Assembly (NCBI GenBank): GCA_902524845.1
Contig: CABZEW010000001.1
Coordinates: 1-64,000 of the forward strand
Source of the DNA: an uncultured Alphaproteobacteria bacterium
Lineage (GTDB): Bacteria; Pseudomonadota; Alphaproteobacteria; Rhodobacterales; Rhodobacteraceae
Direction: 5' to 3'
Length of the DNA stretch: 64,000 bases
Shown one piece after another: positions 36,587 through 46,756 of this stretch; the stretch's first letter is position 1; the number at the start of each line of letters is the position of its first letter. Below the pieces are notes generated by a model. It was not told where the DNA came from. It saw only the letters and a list, made by a program, of their open reading frames with translations, and did no database searches. Made by a program: the position numbers and the translations under genes.

Positions 36587-38368
36587 TTAAAGATCGTGAT
36601 CGATTACCTTCAATTTTAGCTCGCCTAACTGTTCTGCGGTTGGATTTCTAGGGGATCCAAGCATTGGGTCCTCTGCTTTTTGGTTCATAGGGAACATTAT
36701 GACTTCCCTTATATTATCTTCCTTAGCCAAAAGCATTACTATCCTATCAATGCCGGCAGCACATCCTCCATGAGGAGGAGCACCATATTTTAAAGCATTT
36801 ACTAGACCTGAAAACTGCCTCTCAACTGCCTCTTTTGCATAGCCAGCAATTTCAAAAGCCTTAAACAAGTTCTCTAGTTTGTGATTTCTAATCGCACCAG
36901 ACAAAATCTCATACCCATTACACGATAAATCATACTGCATCCCCAATACATTCAACGGATCAATATCTTCGTTCAATAAATCGACCTTAGGCATCGAAAA
37001 AGGGTTATGTGAAAACTCAATTCTTCCTGTCTCTCTATCTTTTTCATACATTGGAAAGTCAGTGATCCAACAAAACTCATAGGAATTTGAATTTGTAATA
37101 CCTAACTCGAGCCCGACGATATTCCTAGACTTGCTAGCAATGTCGTTAAAATGGGCAGGAACACCTCCCAAGAAAAAAGCTGCATCACCCTTATCGAGAC
37201 CAAGAAAATCCCTTAATTTTTCTGTCTTTTGCTCGCCTAAGTTTTTTGCTATTGGTCCCGCTGCTTCTAACTTACCACTATCATTTGACCGCCAAAAGAT
37301 ATATCCCATACCCGGTAGTCCTTGGTCTTGCGCAAACTTGTTCATTCTGTCACAAAATTTCCTACTGCCTCCACCTTTTGCCGGTATTGCTTTGATCTGC
37401 GTTCCGTCTTTGGTCAAAATATCAGCAAAAATTTTAAATCCTGAAGAAACAAAAAACTCGGACACATCCATCATTTTTATTGGATTTCTTAAATCTGGTT
37501 TATCAGTGCCATACCTCTCCATTGATTGGTCAAAGCTAATAATAGGAAATTTATTATTAACCGTGTAGGAATCAGAAAAATTTTCAAAGAGTTTGACAAA
37601 CACTTTTTCTACCAATTGAAATACATCATATTCCTCTACAAAAGACATTTCTATATCTAGCTGATAGAAGTCGGTAGGAGATCTATCAGATCTAGGGTCT
37701 TCATCTCGAAAGCACGGTGCAATCTGAAAATATTTATCAAATCCACCAACCATTATCAGCTGTTTGTAGATTTGAGGAGCTTGCGGTAGCGCATAAAACT
37801 TTCCAGGATGTAATCTCGAGGGTATTAAAAAATCCCGGGCCCCTTCTGGGGAAGAAGATGATATTATTGGCGTTTGAAATTCATTAAAGCCATTCTCCCA
37901 CATCTCTTTTCGTATAAACTCGATTATCTTTGATCTCAATATTATATTTTGGTGTATTCGGTCTCTCCTTAAATCAAGGAAACGGTACTTTAGTCTAGTT
38001 TCTTCTGGATATGGAAGATCTCCGAATACAGGTAACGGTAATTCTTCCGCAGCACCTAAGATATTTATTTTTGATATAAAAACCTCAATCTCACCTGTAG
38101 GCAATTTTTCATTAATTAAAGAACTAGCTCTCTTTCTCACAGTTCCTTCAATTGAAACACACCATTCTGCCCTGACATATTCTACATCTTTAAAAACGGG
38201 GCTATCGGGATCAGCTAAAACCTGGGTAAGACCAAAATGATCTCTAAGGTCGATGAAAAGCACTCCGCCGTGATCACGTACCCTGTGTACCCAACCCGCG
38301 AGCTTTACGGCTTCCCCATCATCTCCTGGTCGTAGTTCATTACAGTTGTGTGATCTGTACAAATGCAT
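36587..38368 (-). CDS. aspS: Aspartyl-tRNA synthetase
   Basis: 593-residue class II synthetase of the bacterial type. N-terminal OB-fold anticodon domain (about 1-110, [19 protein letters not shown]), class II motif 2 in [19 protein letters not shown], the bacterial GAD insertion (about 290-420) and motif 3 in [13 protein letters not shown]. Whether it is discriminating or also charges tRNA-Asn depends on residues I cannot judge reliably here; no gatCAB is in the window. It faces carB across 118 bases. Confidence 0.97.
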   Translation of the reverse strand: MHLYRSHNCNELRPGDDGEAVKLAGWVHRVRDHGGVLFIDLRDHFGLTQVLADPDSPVFKDVEYVRAEWCVSIEGTVRKRASSLINEKLPTGEIEVFISKINILGAAEELPLPVFGDLPYPEETRLKYRFLDLRRDRIHQNIILRSKIIEFIRKEMWENGFNEFQTPIISSSSPEGARDFLIPSRLHPGKFYALPQAPQIYKQLIMVGGFDKYFQIAPCFRDEDPRSDRSPTDFYQLDIEMSFVEEYDVFQLVEKVFVKLFENFSDSYTVNNKFPIISFDQSMERYGTDKPDLRNPIKMMDVSEFFVSSGFKIFADILTKDGTQIKAIPAKGGGSRKFCDRMNKFAQDQGLPGMGYIFWRSNDSGKLEAAGPIAKNLGEQKTEKLRDFLGLDKGDAAFFLGGVPAHFNDIASKSRNIVGLELGITNSNSYEFCWITDFPMYEKDRETGRIEFSHNPFSMPKVDLLNEDIDPLNVLGMQYDLSCNGYEILSGAIRNHKLENLFKAFEIAGYAKEAVERQFSGLVNALKYGAPPHGGCAAGIDRIVMLLAKEDNIREVIMFPMNQKAEDPMLGSPRNPTAEQLGELKLKVIDHDL

Positions 38369-38411
38369 CTATTCTACCTATTCGCGAACCAAAAACTTAT
38401 TGATTTTATTA

Positions 38412-38441
38412 GTGACAGTTTTAAAAAGGGTTATGTATATA
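38412..38441 (+). promoter_or_regulatory. Candidate carB promoter
   Basis: GTGACA (38412-38417), an 18-base spacer and TATATA (38436-38441), 5 of 6 and 4 of 6 to consensus, in the 118-base gap between aspS and carB. About 45 bases before the carB ATG. Confidence 0.3.
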
Positions 38442-38486
38442 AATTCTTGTACACCTATAGTTTCACGAATTAAAGAAAAAATTTAA

Positions 38487-41400
38487 ATGCCAAAACGAAT
38501 TGATATAAAGTCAGTTTTGATCATCGGTGCAGGACCCATAGTTATAGGTCAGGCTTGTGAGTTTGATTACAGCGGTGCTCAGGCATGTAAGGCACTAAAA
38601 GAAGAAGGTCTTAAAGTTATTCTAGTTAATTCGAATCCTGCCACAATAATGACAGATCCAGAGCTTGCCGACGCTACCTATATAGAGCCAATAAATTCAG
38701 ACGTAATTGAGAAAATAATTATGATTGAAAAACCAGATGCTATTTTACCGACAATGGGTGGACAAACAGCACTTAATATTGCTATCGAATTGGATAAGGC
38801 AGGAACGCTAGAGAATTACAATGTTACGCTTATCGGAGCTAATAGAGAAGCAATCGAGAAAGCAGAAGATCGAAAACTTTTCAAACAGTCTATGGAAAAC
38901 ATTGGAATAAAGAGTCCAAAATCAGAAATTGCTAATTCATTAGATGAAGCTTTGCAAACGTTAGATGTAATTGGCTTGCCTGCTGTTATCCGTCCAGGTT
39001 TTACTCTGGGAGGTAAAGGAGGGGGAGTTGCATATAACGAAAATGACTTCAGAGAAATCTGTATCAATGGTTTAGACGCCTCTCCAGCCAAACAAATTCT
39101 TATTGATCAAAGCCTTCTAGGTTGGAAAGAGTTTGAGATGGAAGTAATAAGAGATAAAAATGATAATGCCATTATAGTCTGCTCAATCGAAAACCTCGAC
39201 CCAATGGGAGTTCATACAGGCGATAGTATAACCATAGCACCAGCGATGACACTTACCGATAAAGAGTTTCAGAGAATGCGTAGCAATTCTTTAGAAGTTT
39301 TAAAAGAGATCGGTGTTGAAACCGGAGGGTCTAATGTTCAATGGGCAGTAAATCCACAAACTGGTGAAATGCTAATTATTGAAATGAACCCCCGTGTCTC
39401 TAGATCATCTGCCCTTGCGTCGAAAGCAACAGGATTTCCAATAGCTAAAGTTGCTGCGAAACTAGCCATTGGCTACACGCTTGATGAGTTGCAAAATGAT
39501 ATAACAAAAACTACCCCCGCGAGTTTCGAACCGACCATCGATTATGTTGTTACAAAAATACCCCGTTTCGCATTCGAAAAATTTCCCTCGGTATCAAATG
39601 AACTTGGTACTTCAATGAAATCAGTTGGAGAGGTTATGGCTATTGGGGCAACCTTTCAGGAAAGTCTCCAAAAAGCTTTAAACTCTCTTGAGAATAAGAC
39701 TACTGGGCTTGCATTTGTTCATAGCAATATGGATAAACCTTCACTTTACAAAAAATTATCCTCGAATACTCCTGACAAAATCTTTGTTATTGGGCAGGCT
39801 TTCAGAATTGGTTTCTCCACTGAAGAAATCTACGAAATAACTAGAGTTGACAAATGGTTTTTAGGTCAAATTGAGGAACTTGTTAAATTTGAAAAAAAAA
39901 TTTTAGAATATGGTCCAGATATCTGTCAGGATATTTTGAGAGAGGCAAAATCTCGAGGGTTTAGTGATGAAAGAATAGCTGAATTGTTGTCTACTTCTTT
40001 GGACAACATTCAAGATAAGAGACAAAAGTACGAAATATTTCCAGTTTATAAGCGAATTGATACTTGCGGTGGAGAGTTCCACTCTGAGGCCGCATATTTA
40101 TATTCTAGCTATGACTTATCCACCTTTACTACCAAAATATGTGAAGCTCAACCGTCCAATAAAGACAAAGTAATAATCCTTGGCAGTGGCCCTAACAGAA
40201 TCGGTCAAGGTATTGAGTTCGATTACTGTTGCTGTCATGCTTGTTTCTCGCTTAACGAAGAAGGCATTGAAACTATTATGGTTAATTGTAATCCCGAAAC
40301 TGTCTCTACCGACTTCGATACCTCTGAAAAACTTTACTTCGAACCTTTAAACCTTGAGTCAGTCATCAATATAATTGCAAAAGAAAAGAAAAATGGCAAT
40401 TTGATTGGAGTAATTGTGCAGTATGGAGGGCAGACGCCACTGAAACTAGCAGATGATCTAAACGCAAAAGATGTAAAAATTTTAGGAACAACATCAAAAG
40501 CTATAGCGATATCAGAAGATCGAAAACTGTTCAAAGAGGTTATTGAGAAGTTAAATCTGAAACAACCCAAAAATACAACTGTAAGTAAAAAATCCAATAC
40601 CATAAAGGCTGCCGAGTCTCTTAGTTATCCAATAATCGCTCGACCCTCATTTGTCTTAGGTGGTAGCTCAATGGAAATAATACATGACTCAACGCAATTA
40701 AAAAAATATCTAGAGTCCAACATAGAAATTAGCAATAAAACACCGCTTTTGTTAGACAGTTACTTGGGTGCAGCGATAGAAGTTGATGTAGACGTAATTA
40801 GCGACGGAGAAGATTGTTTTGTCGCAGGGATTTTGGAGCATATCGAAGAAGCAGGTGTTCATTCCGGAGACAGTGCTTGCTCTTTGCCACCACACTCTCT
40901 TGGAAAGGGCATAATTGAGATGATAAAATTTCAATCTTCTCTTCTAGCCAAAGAATTAAACGTAGTGGGATTAATGAATATCCAATTTGCAATAAAAGGT
41001 AGTGATATATACATATTAGAGGTAAATCCACGGGCAAGCAGAACAATTCCGTTCATATCTAAAACGACGGGAATACCGCTAGCGAATCTAGCTGCAAAAT
41101 TAATGATAGGTCGAAAGCTTTCCAGTTTATCTTTTCACAGAAAAGACTTGAATTATGTAGCTGTTAAGGAAGCTGTCTTACCCTTTGATAGGCTACCCGG
41201 TAGCGATACCATTTTAACCCCTGAAATGCGTTCAACTGGAGAAGTCATGGGTATTGCGAACAGCTTCGAGGGAGCCTTTTTCAAATCACAGATTTCAGCA
41301 GGTATGAGGTTTCCTAAATCTGGGACTGTATTTTTATCAATTAGAAATGAAGATAAAACTAAAGAGATGGGTGACGCATGTAAAATTCTTGAGAAGATTG

Positions 41401-41732
41401 GTTTTAAAATTATTGCAACAAAGGGGACAAAAGCGTTTTTAGATAGAGAGGGAGTTAACAGCGCACCTATAAAGAAAGTCTATGAAGGACGGCCAAATAT
41501 TGCAGATTTACTGCAAGATAAAAAAATAGATATTGTTATGAACACTACTGAGGGCAAACAATCACTTGAAGATAGCAAAGACATTCGATATTTAGCATTG
41601 AATAATAAGATTCCATACTACACTACGGCTCGAGGAATAATTGCTACAATACACAGCCTTAAAGAAAATATTGGGGGTAAGATATCGGTAAAGCCTATAC
41701 AAAAATATCATTCACAGCTCATAACTGGTTAA
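38487..41732 (+). CDS. carB: Carbamoyl-phosphate synthase large subunit
   Basis: 1081 residues built of two homologous ATP-grasp halves. The first half has [20 protein letters not shown] (11-30) and [12 protein letters not shown]; the second repeats this as [20 protein letters not shown] (about residue 560) and [11 protein letters not shown]-terminal MGS-like allosteric domain follows (about 940-1081). Makes carbamoyl phosphate for arginine and pyrimidines. carA is not adjacent. The 3' end overlaps the convergent dehydrogenase gene by 14 bases. Confidence 0.97.
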   Translation: MPKRIDIKSVLIIGAGPIVIGQACEFDYSGAQACKALKEEGLKVILVNSNPATIMTDPELADATYIEPINSDVIEKIIMIEKPDAILPTMGGQTALNIAIELDKAGTLENYNVTLIGANREAIEKAEDRKLFKQSMENIGIKSPKSEIANSLDEALQTLDVIGLPAVIRPGFTLGGKGGGVAYNENDFREICINGLDASPAKQILIDQSLLGWKEFEMEVIRDKNDNAIIVCSIENLDPMGVHTGDSITIAPAMTLTDKEFQRMRSNSLEVLKEIGVETGGSNVQWAVNPQTGEMLIIEMNPRVSRSSALASKATGFPIAKVAAKLAIGYTLDELQNDITKTTPASFEPTIDYVVTKIPRFAFEKFPSVSNELGTSMKSVGEVMAIGATFQESLQKALNSLENKTTGLAFVHSNMDKPSLYKKLSSNTPDKIFVIGQAFRIGFSTEEIYEITRVDKWFLGQIEELVKFEKKILEYGPDICQDILREAKSRGFSDERIAELLSTSLDNIQDKRQKYEIFPVYKRIDTCGGEFHSEAAYLYSSYDLSTFTTKICEAQPSNKDKVIILGSGPNRIGQGIEFDYCCCHACFSLNEEGIETIMVNCNPETVSTDFDTSEKLYFEPLNLESVINIIAKEKKNGNLIGVIVQYGGQTPLKLADDLNAKDVKILGTTSKAIAISEDRKLFKEVIEKLNLKQPKNTTVSKKSNTIKAAESLSYPIIARPSFVLGGSSMEIIHDSTQLKKYLESNIEISNKTPLLLDSYLGAAIEVDVDVISDGEDCFVAGILEHIEEAGVHSGDSACSLPPHSLGKGIIEMIKFQSSLLAKELNVVGLMNIQFAIKGSDIYILEVNPRASRTIPFISKTTGIPLANLAAKLMIGRKLSSLSFHRKDLNYVAVKEAVLPFDRLPGSDTILTPEMRSTGEVMGIANSFEGAFFKSQISAGMRFPKSGTVFLSIRNEDKTKEMGDACKILEKIGFKIIATKGTKAFLDREGVNSAPIKKVYEGRPNIADLLQDKKIDIVMNTTEGKQSLEDSKDIRYLALNNKIPYYTTARGIIATIHSLKENIGGKISVKPIQKYHSQLITG

Positions 41733-42675
41733 TAACCTGTTTTTTGTTAAAAAATGCTATTAAATTTTCAACTGCCAGCATTCCCATTTTTGTTCTTGTT
41801 TCATAAGTGGCAGATCCGATATGAGGATAGAGGGTTACATTTGATAACTGCCTCAGTGCAAGAGGAACATTTGGTTCGTTGAGAAAGACATCTAGCCCCG
41901 CACCGGCAAGTTTTTTCTTTTCTAGCAAATCTATAAGTGCCATTTGGTCGATAACATCTCCCCTCGATGTATTAATTAAAAATGATGAGCGCCTTATTTT
42001 CTTCATTCTGCTTTTAGAAATGTAGTTCTTATTTCCCTTATCACTTGAGAGATGCAAAGAAATTACATCACTTTCTTCCAGTAAAGCATCTAAGTCAAAA
42101 CGAACGCTTGCCTCAAATGTAAGATCCTTAACTGGGGAACGATTATAGTAAAGTACTTTCATGCCAAATATCTCGTGAGCACGCTTTGCAAAAGCTTTAC
42201 CGATTCTTCCCATTCCTACAATTCCTAGAACTTTTCCACGAACATCTACTCCTAGGTTCTCTGTTAACGAAAATCCTTTCCATTCACCCTGCCGCAACAT
42301 TTTTTCCAATAGAAATGCCTTTCGTGTAACAGATAGAAGTAAAAGTGTAGCTATATCTACGGTAGCCTCCGTTAACACGTCGGGAGTGTTTGTTACAATA
42401 ACATTATTTTCCTTGGCTGATTGTAAATCTATATGATCCACGCCTACTCCAATATTTGCAATAATTTTCACTTTTTTCTTAGGTAGAGTAAGAAGCGCAT
42501 TTGTAATACAATCTGTCACAGTACAAACTATTCCGTCAGCACTTTCCATTGCTTTCCTTAATATATCGTTACTGAATATTTTATCTTCACGATTGAATGA
42601 AACTTGAAAATATTCCTTTAGCTTTGACTCTACTTCGTCAGGTATGTTTCTAGTGACAATTATTTTTGGTTTCAT
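41719..42675 (-). CDS. D-2-hydroxyacid dehydrogenase, probable glyoxylate/hydroxypyruvate reductase
   Basis: 318 residues of the D-isomer-specific 2-hydroxyacid dehydrogenase family. The NAD(P) loop is [17 protein letters not shown] (about 147-163). The catalytic Arg is in NTSRGDVID, the Glu in GLDVFLNEP and the His in [14 protein letters not shown] after strand two suggests a preference for NADPH. The GhrB/GyaR type that reduces glyoxylate is the best match; glyoxylate is also the product of Mcl1. The gene overlaps the end of carB by 14 bases. It follows csaA on the same strand by 14 bases. Confidence 0.85.
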   Translation of the reverse strand: MKPKIIVTRNIPDEVESKLKEYFQVSFNREDKIFSNDILRKAMESADGIVCTVTDCITNALLTLPKKKVKIIANIGVGVDHIDLQSAKENNVIVTNTPDVLTEATVDIATLLLLSVTRKAFLLEKMLRQGEWKGFSLTENLGVDVRGKVLGIVGMGRIGKAFAKRAHEIFGMKVLYYNRSPVKDLTFEASVRFDLDALLEESDVISLHLSSDKGNKNYISKSRMKKIRRSSFLINTSRGDVIDQMALIDLLEKKKLAGAGLDVFLNEPNVPLALRQLSNVTLYPHIGSATYETRTKMGMLAVENLIAFFNKKQVINQL

Positions 42676-42689
42676 TTAATCGATCTCTC

Positions 42690-43016
42690 TTAATGAACCC
42701 TATTACCAATATCAGATTTATCCTCAGGCGCGATCAAAATAATATCACCAACATTTTTGCCATCAACACCAAGTACCAAGACCTCTGAAATAAATGGTCC
42801 AACTTGTTTGGGTTGGAGATTTGTTACAGCAATTACCAACTTCCCTATGAGCATTTGGGTTGTATAGAGAGATGTAATCTGAGCAGATGAAGTCTTAATC
42901 CCGAGTGCTTCGCCAAAATTTATCCATAGTTTAAATGCTGGTTTTTTAGCTTCCCTAAAAATTTCAGCTTTAACGATCTCTCCCACTCTCAATTCTGTGT
43001 CAAAAAAATCCGGCAT
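42690..43016 (-). CDS. csaA: CsaA-like tRNA-binding domain protein
   Basis: 108 residues forming one tRNA-binding OB fold. FFDTELRVGEIVKAEIF, KLWINFGEALGIKTSSAQI and the C-terminal VLGVDGKNVGDIILIAPE match CsaA, which in Bacillus was described as an export-related chaperone but binds tRNA. The fold resembles the EMAPII-like domain of MetRS. It lies between proC (45-base gap) and the hydroxyacid dehydrogenase gene, in the minus-strand run ubiK-ybjN-proC-csaA. Confidence 0.88.
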   Translation of the reverse strand: MPDFFDTELRVGEIVKAEIFREAKKPAFKLWINFGEALGIKTSSAQITSLYTTQMLIGKLVIAVTNLQPKQVGPFISEVLVLGVDGKNVGDIILIAPEDKSDIGNRVH

Positions 43017-43061
43017 TACTCAAAGTATCAAAATTTCAGATTTAAAGCATTAATTAAAAGA

Positions 43062-43886
43062 TCAAACTTCACTTAATTCTTTTGATCTTTGCGCTGCAGC
43101 TTTTATTGCTGCTAAGAAAATTTTTTGCAGACCATTGTCCTTATTCATCATTACCGCCAATGCTTCATGTGTTGTTCCACCAGGACTGGTCACGTTTTCT
43201 CTTAATTTTTGGGGCTTCAGTGGTGAATTGACTATTAAGCTTCCAGCTCCATCGATTGTATGTTTTACCAATTTGAAAGCTTCATCGTAAGAAAGACCCA
43301 AATTTATACCAACCTCTGTCATCAATTCAGCGATCAGAAAAATGTAAGCTGGGCCCGAGCCTGAAATTGCCGTAACAGCATCAAATTTTCTCTCCTCTGA
43401 AAATTTTACTATTTCCCCAAAAGCCTGTAATAAAATAGCCAAACTCTTTGACTGTTTTGGTTCAACCCTTGCGTTTTCTTTAACTGCTGTTACCCCTTTT
43501 AGTATCTCTGCGGGCAAGTTAGGCATTATCCTTACAATAGATTCATCTTTGCCAATTATACCTTCGAGCCTATTAATTTTAATCCCCGCAAGCATTGAAA
43601 CAAAGGTAACGTTTTTTTTAGCAAGCGTTTTTAGTTTTAATTCAATTTCATTGAGAGACTGCGGTTTTACTCCTATAAAGCAATAATCAAATGGTATATC
43701 TGCTTTGGTATTTAAATTCAGCCCAATTTTTTTTTTATCAAGTAGCCACTCAGAGGGATTGGGATCATCCACGTAAATATTTTGGGGAAATATTGATTTT
43801 TTTAACCAGGCATCCAAGATTGCAGACGCCATCTTGCCACAACCGATAATTTTAATCTGTTTATTAATTTTCTTTGCAGTAGTCAC
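43062..43886 (-). CDS. proC: Pyrroline-5-carboxylate reductase
   Basis: 274 residues. The dinucleotide motif IKIIGCGKMASAILDAW lies at residues 11-27. MPNLPAEI, AISGSGPAYIFLI and TSPGGTTHEAL make up the conserved C-terminal dimer domain. Makes proline from pyrroline-5-carboxylate with NAD(P)H. The apparent start is GTG 43886; no ATG is in frame nearby. The gene lies 10 bases after ybjN. Confidence 0.95.
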   Translation of the reverse strand: MTTAKKINKQIKIIGCGKMASAILDAWLKKSIFPQNIYVDDPNPSEWLLDKKKIGLNLNTKADIPFDYCFIGVKPQSLNEIELKLKTLAKKNVTFVSMLAGIKINRLEGIIGKDESIVRIMPNLPAEILKGVTAVKENARVEPKQSKSLAILLQAFGEIVKFSEERKFDAVTAISGSGPAYIFLIAELMTEVGINLGLSYDEAFKLVKHTIDGAGSLIVNSPLKPQKLRENVTSPGGTTHEALAVMMNKDNGLQKIFLAAIKAAAQRSKELSEV

Positions 43887-43896
43887 TTATATGTAC

Positions 43897-44400
43897 CTAA
43901 GCGTGACCTGCTATTTTTCCAAAAGCTGCTGACATAGCATCTTTTGGCATTACTTCTCCCCAGCAGCTCTTTTGAAAGGTTGGATAAAATTTTTCAGTTG
44001 TTTCAATAGATGCCTTTATCCAATCTTTAAGTTCTGTATTGGAAATAATTAATTCATCAGAAAATAATATGTTAGTGCTATAATTCATTAATTGTTCACC
44101 GCTGTCGTAGGTAAAGCTTCCAACGACATTACTACCATTAACTAAATTTATAGTCTCATAGAGTTTTACTAGCTTTTTTCTTGGTGGCATCATCTCAAAA
44201 GTACAAATGGTGTTAAAGAGATTTCTTGATACATCCCATCTTGCAATGACCGTATACTTTTTCCAACCTCCATCAATGGAAACGATTATTTCGTTATCTT
44301 CATCTCTAACAAATTCCCAATTATCTTCGTGAGCTATTAGTTCCAGGGCATCTATTGGATGCGTTTCATCTAAAAATATAATTGACTTTGCTCGTGCCAT
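43897..44400 (-). CDS. YbjN domain-containing protein
   Basis: 167 residues. HPIDALELIAHEDNWEFVRD at the start, then EIIVSIDGGWKKYTV, ICTFEMMPPRKKLVKLYETIN and VGSFTYDSGEQLM correspond to the alphaproteobacterial YbjN family, related to type III secretion chaperone folds. It has no signal peptide. In E. coli YbjN affects motility and stress responses, but that may not carry over. AGGAG lies nine bases before the ATG. It precedes proC closely, as in many Rhodobacterales genomes. Confidence 0.83.
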   Translation of the reverse strand: MARAKSIIFLDETHPIDALELIAHEDNWEFVRDEDNEIIVSIDGGWKKYTVIARWDVSRNLFNTICTFEMMPPRKKLVKLYETINLVNGSNVVGSFTYDSGEQLMNYSTNILFSDELIISNTELKDWIKASIETTEKFYPTFQKSCWGEVMPKDAMSAAFGKIAGHA

Positions 44401-44501
44401 AGGGTTACTGCTCCTTTTTTTCTGTCAGTATACCCACAAAATTTATAAATCTCTACTATAATTAGGCGTTTAAGCCTCGTATGCACTATATCTTGTAAAT
44501 A

Positions 44502-44738
44502 TCAGCTCTTTAAATTTCTCTTTCTTTTTACTGATAGCTTACTTTTATTCCTTAATTCTTCCACACTCAGCTTAAGTGCTTCAAACTCTTCTCTTGTTAC
44601 AAAATCTCTGTCAGCCAACCAGCCATCCAACCAGGTCTTGAAAACATTCTCTGCTTCGTTTTTAGCAGAATGTGCTGCACCAAATGCATCTGCCATAACC
44701 TTGGACAAATTATCAATAAATGGGTTTTTAAATTGCAT
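44502..44738 (-). CDS. ubiK: UbiK-like accessory factor (BMFP family)
   Basis: 78 residues. NPFIDNLSKVMADAFGAAHSAK, then LADRDFVTREEFEALK and a coiled coil VEELRNK. This is the BMFP family, in which UbiK from E. coli assists the ubiquinone-synthesis complex in the cytosol. The rest is a basic tail. It is divergent from lgt across 75 bases, the usual neighbour in Rhodobacterales, and the first gene of the ubiK-ybjN-proC-csaA run, separated from ybjN by 101 bases. Confidence 0.85.
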   Translation of the reverse strand: MQFKNPFIDNLSKVMADAFGAAHSAKNEAENVFKTWLDGWLADRDFVTREEFEALKLSVEELRNKSKLSVKRKRNLKS

Positions 44739-44813
44739 CGATTATCCTTTTACTTTTTAAAATTTAGCGTTAAACAAAAATATAATGGGAATTTATTTTT
44801 TTTGGAGTAAAAA

Positions 44814-45707
44814 ATCTTTCAATATCCGAATATAAATGAGACCGCTTTTTCTATAAATTTATTAGGATTTCATCTGAATGTCCAATGGTATGGTTTATCG
44901 TACATAGCCGGTATTCTTTTCGCCTGGTTTTTGATGGTAAGGCTTGTTGAAAATAAAAATCTGTGGTTTGCAAACAAAAGTATTATTGAAAGAACCGAAA
45001 TAGACGATCTCATAACTTATATGATATTGGGAATCATTGTAGGAGGTAGGTTGGGATATTGTCTATTTTACGCACCTAGCTATTACTTCGATAATCCAAT
45101 TAGAACTATTTATGTATGGGAAGGAGGTATGTCATTTCACGGAGGCTTCTTAGGAGTGTTGATCTCGGGCATTCTTTTTGGTCTAAGAAAAAAAATTTGC
45201 CTATTATCTTTGGGTGATTTGATTGCATTTGCGTCACCGCCAGGATTATTTTTTGGTAGAATTGCAAATTTCATTAATGGTGAGCTCTGGGGAAAACCAA
45301 CAACCTCAACATTTGGAATTCAGTTTACTAAAGGTCAGGGGCAATTTTGTCCAAACCCAGATGAGATACCATGCTTCAGGCATCCGTCACAATTATATGA
45401 AGCATTCTTTGAGGGTATCATTTTAATGCTTATTTTTTATTATCTTGTTTTTGTCTCTAAAACGCTTAAAAAGCCAGGAACTATTTTTGGCTCTTTTTTG
45501 CTAGGATATGGTATTATAAGGTTTGCAATTGAATTTCTAAGAGAGCCAGACGCTTTTTTTATCACAAATGAAAATCCGTATGGATATGTAGTTGAGCTTT
45601 TCCCAGGTATCGGAATATCAATGGGACAACTTCTCACATTACCAATGATGATCGTTGGACTTTTAATGATTATTTTGGTGAACCAACGAAATCTTGATGC
45701 AAATTGA
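44814..45707 (+). CDS. lgt: Phosphatidylglycerol-prolipoprotein diacylglyceryl transferase
   Basis: Adds diacylglycerol to the lipobox cysteine of prolipoproteins, such as the small lipoprotein at 11211. The canonical portion includes VQWYGLSYIAGI, IVGGRLGYCLFY, GGMSFHGGFLG with the active-site histidine, and RIANFINGELWGKPT (R and N essential). The homologous N-terminus IFQYPNINETAFSI extends upstream to 44814, where the only plausible initiation codon is ATC, six bases after GGAG. The nearest in-frame ATG (44934) would delete the first membrane helix. The full length is 297 residues, normal for Lgt. Stop at 45705-45707 overlaps the next gene by 11 bases. See the finding on the start codon. 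Confidence 0.9.
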   Translation: MFQYPNINETAFSINLLGFHLNVQWYGLSYIAGILFAWFLMVRLVENKNLWFANKSIIERTEIDDLITYMILGIIVGGRLGYCLFYAPSYYFDNPIRTIYVWEGGMSFHGGFLGVLISGILFGLRKKICLLSLGDLIAFASPPGLFFGRIANFINGELWGKPTTSTFGIQFTKGQGQFCPNPDEIPCFRHPSQLYEAFFEGIILMLIFYYLVFVSKTLKKPGTIFGSFLLGYGIIRFAIEFLREPDAFFITNENPYGYVVELFPGIGISMGQLLTLPMMIVGLLMIILVNQRNLDAN

Positions 45708-46755
45708 AACAAAAATAAAAGATGTAATTAAAAAAAGTGGTCCAATAAGTCTATCACGATATATGGAAATATGCTTGTGGGATGATGAAAACGGATACTA
45801 CACTTCTAAACAAGTATTAGGGGAAAATGGTGACTTCATCACCTCTCCAGAGATCTCTCAAACATTTGGTGAGCTAATAGGGCTGTGGGCGTTGAGTTTT
45901 TATCAGCAGTTCATAAATAAAAAACGTTTATGTATAACGGAACTTGGATCTGGTAGAGGAACACTGCTAAAGGACGCCATCAGAACTATTTGCAAGGTAA
46001 CAAATAATAAAATAGATCTTGACATAACAATTTTGGAAAAGTCTGAGAGACTAATAACTCTACAGAAAGAAAATCTCAAAAGTGAAAATGTAAGTTGGAT
46101 TTCAGATATCAAAGACTTGAGTTTAGAGCCACAGATAATTATTGCGAATGAATTTTTTGATGCCCTTCCTACAAACCAATATGTGAAGAGTAACGAGGGG
46201 TGGCATGAGAAAAAAGTAACAATTAAAAATGGCAAACTCTGTTTCACTTTAGATAAAAAAATATGGGTTCCTAGTGACAGTGTTTTTTCAGATTTAAAGG
46301 TAGGGGATACAATAGAATATTCTGAAAAGACGACCTCAATTTTTTCAAATATTTGCAATCATATAATTCAATGGGATGGTGTTTTGTTAGTGATAGATTA
46401 TGGAAACATTTCAGGTATTGGGGATACTCTTCAAGCCGTAAACAAACACAAATTTAAAAGCGTTTTGGAAAAACCAGGGAAAAGTGATTTAAGTTCACAT
46501 GTTAATTTCAATCTCCTAAAAGAAATAGCTAGTAAAAAAAATTTATATATTTCGCCGGTTAGAGAACAACAAAAATTTCTACTTGAACTTGGAATAAAGG
46601 AACGCTTAAAAAGCTTAACCGAAAATGCCAACACAGCCATAGCAGAAACAGTCGATACCGAAGTAAAGAGACTAATTGATCCTGATAAAATGGGTTCTCT
46701 TTTTAAAGTCATTGCGATAACAAAAACTAAAAGGCATCTTGAAGGCCTCAACTAA
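45697..46755 (+). CDS. SAM-dependent methyltransferase, COG1565/NDUFAF7 family
   Basis: 352 residues from ATG 45697. The N-terminal GPISLSRYMEICLWDDENGYYTS and ITELGSGRGTLL (SAM motif I) are those of COG1565, related to mitochondrial NDUFAF7, which methylates an arginine of the complex I 49-kDa subunit. IANEFFDALPTNQ corresponds to the conserved catalytic region. A role in complex I (Nuo) maturation is a reasonable inference for an alphaproteobacterium, not proved. It overlaps lgt by 11 bases and is followed by pgeF, so all three are probably coupled. Confidence 0.85.
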   Translation: MQIETKIKDVIKKSGPISLSRYMEICLWDDENGYYTSKQVLGENGDFITSPEISQTFGELIGLWALSFYQQFINKKRLCITELGSGRGTLLKDAIRTICKVTNNKIDLDITILEKSERLITLQKENLKSENVSWISDIKDLSLEPQIIIANEFFDALPTNQYVKSNEGWHEKKVTIKNGKLCFTLDKKIWVPSDSVFSDLKVGDTIEYSEKTTSIFSNICNHIIQWDGVLLVIDYGNISGIGDTLQAVNKHKFKSVLEKPGKSDLSSHVNFNLLKEIASKKNLYISPVREQQKFLLELGIKERLKSLTENANTAIAETVDTEVKRLIDPDKMGSLFKVIAITKTKRHLEGLN

Positions 46756-46756
46756 T

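Noticed and set aside
44461-44500. A possible tRNA or hairpin between ubiK and ybjN (GGCGTTTAAGCC)
   Set aside because: Arms are only four bases long; no cloverleaf, anticodon or T-loop is found.
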